A stretch of 5,924 bases of DNA from contig CAMLKN010000144.1 in NCBI GenBank assembly GCA_946480655.1, forward strand, positions 1 through 5,924. Direction: 5' to 3'. Below, piece by piece: positions 4,979 to 5,924 of this stretch (position 1 is the first letter of the stretch; each line of letters begins with the position of its first letter). The notes below the pieces were generated by a model. It made no database searches. It saw only the letters and a program-made list of their open reading frames with translations, and was not told where the DNA came from. Made by a program: the position numbers and the translations under genes. This DNA is from an uncultured Devosia sp. (GTDB lineage Bacteria > Pseudomonadota > Alphaproteobacteria > Rhizobiales > Devosiaceae).

Positions 4979-5665
4979 GTGCCCCAGTTTCTTGCCGCCA
5001 TGGGACTGTTCCTTGCGCTGCATTCCGTGCCCGCCATCCCGTCCATCCGGCAGATCCTCGTCACACGACTGGGACGAGGGCTCTACCTGGCGCTTTACTC
5101 TCTCGCATCTCTCGCCAGCCTGACCTGGGTGTTCTACGCGGCCTTCAACCTCGATTATGTCGAGATCTGGCCGCCTGCCGCCTGGCAGGCCTGGATCGCG
5201 CTGGTCCTCACGCCGGTGGCTCTCTTTCTGCTCGTTGCCGGTCTTTGCAGCCCCAATCCGGTTTCCATCACCTTTCGCAGGGGAGAGGCGCTTCCGGGCG
5301 CCATCGTCGCCATTACGCGCCACCCGGTGCTCTGGGGCTTCATCCTCTGGGCGGGCGGCCATGTAGTCGCCAATGGCGATATGCGCGGCCTGATGCTGTT
5401 CGGTGCGCTGGGATTGTTTGCGGCGCTGGGCATTCTCATGGCCGAGCGTCGCGGACGACGGCGGCTGGGCGTCGCATGGTCCGACATGGCCGCGACAACG
5501 TCGATTCTGCCGTTTGCCGCAATCCTGTCCGGTCGTGCCCGACTTCGGTTCGACGGGCCAATGCTGGGAGCGCTGCTGGCGGCGGCGCTTGCGACGATCT
5601 GGCTGCTGTGGGGAGGACATGCCGCCCTGTTCGGCGCCGATCCACTGGCGCTGGCAGCGTCCTAG
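4979..5665 (+). CDS. nnrU: NnrU family membrane protein
   Basis: A 228-residue inner-membrane protein with about six predicted helices and the NnrU family pattern: H-S-V-P at 15-18 and S-I-R at 22-24 in the first helix and loop, L-Y-S-L-A-S-L at 39-45, N-P-V-S-I-T-F at 93-99, I-T-R-H-P-V-L-W-G at 112-120 and G-G-H-V-V-A-N-G-D at 126-134. NnrU is required for normal nitrite and NO reduction in some alphaproteobacteria, but its mechanism is unknown. H15, H115 and H128 are candidate functional residues. The start is taken as GTG 4979 because AGAGGA lies 8 bases upstream and the family begins here; the ATG at 5000 would cut into the first helix. The frame stays open upstream to 4805 but that stretch crosses the operators. 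Transcribed divergently from the DUF2249 operon, with an FNR-type box ahead of it. Confidence 0.93.
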   Translation: MPQFLAAMGLFLALHSVPAIPSIRQILVTRLGRGLYLALYSLASLASLTWVFYAAFNLDYVEIWPPAAWQAWIALVLTPVALFLLVAGLCSPNPVSITFRRGEALPGAIVAITRHPVLWGFILWAGGHVVANGDMRGLMLFGALGLFAALGILMAERRGRRRLGVAWSDMAATTSILPFAAILSGRARLRFDGPMLGALLAAALATIWLLWGGHAALFGADPLALAAS

Positions 5666-5690
5666 CTGCCGCAGGGTGACGCCTGTTCCG

Positions 5691-5714
5691 GCGCGCCGTC
5701 TCTCAACGGCGCGC
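5691..5714. terminator. Hairpin between nnrU and the thiolase gene
   Basis: GCGCGCCGT and ACGGCGCGC form a perfect 9-bp stem with a 6-base loop, 26 bases after the nnrU stop and 40 bases after the thiolase stop on the other strand. No T run follows on either strand. It is placed as a two-way 3'-end structure for convergent genes rather than a classic intrinsic terminator. Confidence 0.5.
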
Positions 5715-5725
5715 AGGGCTCGGGT

Positions 5726-5747
5726 CCGGGCTCGTCCCTGTGCCCGG
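5726..5747. terminator. Second hairpin in the nnrU/thiolase gap
   Basis: CCGGGC and GCCCGG form a 6-bp stem with a 10-base loop, 7 bases from the thiolase stop. It could act at the thiolase message end. It lacks a T run and is weaker than the neighbouring 9-bp hairpin. Confidence 0.3.
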
Positions 5748-5753
5748 GTTCCC

Positions 5754-5924
<171 letters not shown>

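Overview
This is a GC-rich window, most likely from a denitrifying proteobacterium, probably an alphaproteobacterium. It covers the accessory and regulatory part of a denitrification locus. The assignment rests on two recognisable nnr families (NnrS and NnrU), a cysteine-free Crp/Fnr regulator, the tail of a SUMF1-type protein that would fit NirV beside a nitrite reductase gene, and NnrR/FNR-type palindromes of the form TTG-N8-CAA in front of the genes. No genus can be named from this window.

Layout, left to right. Bases 1-81 are the last 26 codons of a formylglycine-generating-enzyme-like (SUMF1) protein on the + strand. Next come a Crp/Fnr regulator (191-895, +) and nnrS (1030-2250, +), with a perfect TTGCG-N4-CGCAA operator at 957-970 between them. 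nnrS meets a four-gene minus-strand operon head-on, and the two stop codons share the CTAG at 2247-2250. Read in its own direction, that operon is: a single-domain DUF2249 protein (4714-4466), a polytopic membrane protein with repeated His...Gly-Trp helices (4413-3061), a two-domain DUF2249 protein (3064-2555) and a MIP18/DUF59-type metal-sulfur cluster assembly factor (2558-2247). The last three are joined by two ATGA stop/start overlaps. A 264-bp divergent control region (4715-4978) separates the operon from nnrU (4979-5665, +). It holds two FNR-type boxes 55 bp apart, each 41.5 bp from the start site implied by a TAnnnT hexamer facing its own gene. The window ends in the C-terminus of an acetyl-CoA acetyltransferase (thiolase) on the minus strand. 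This is ordinary carbon metabolism and probably marks the edge of the denitrification locus; two hairpins lie between it and nnrU.

How the parts may work together (inference): the Crp/Fnr protein, as an NO- or low-oxygen-responsive regulator, would switch on nnrS, nnrU and the DUF2249 operon together. NnrS and NnrU are membrane proteins linked to NO metabolism and tolerance. The operon combines small TusA-like DUF2249 domains, an Fe-S-type assembly factor and a membrane protein with haem- or metal-ligand-like histidines. This looks like an uncharacterised module for maturing, delivering or repairing a metal centre under denitrifying or nitrosative conditions, and it is the most interesting content of the window.
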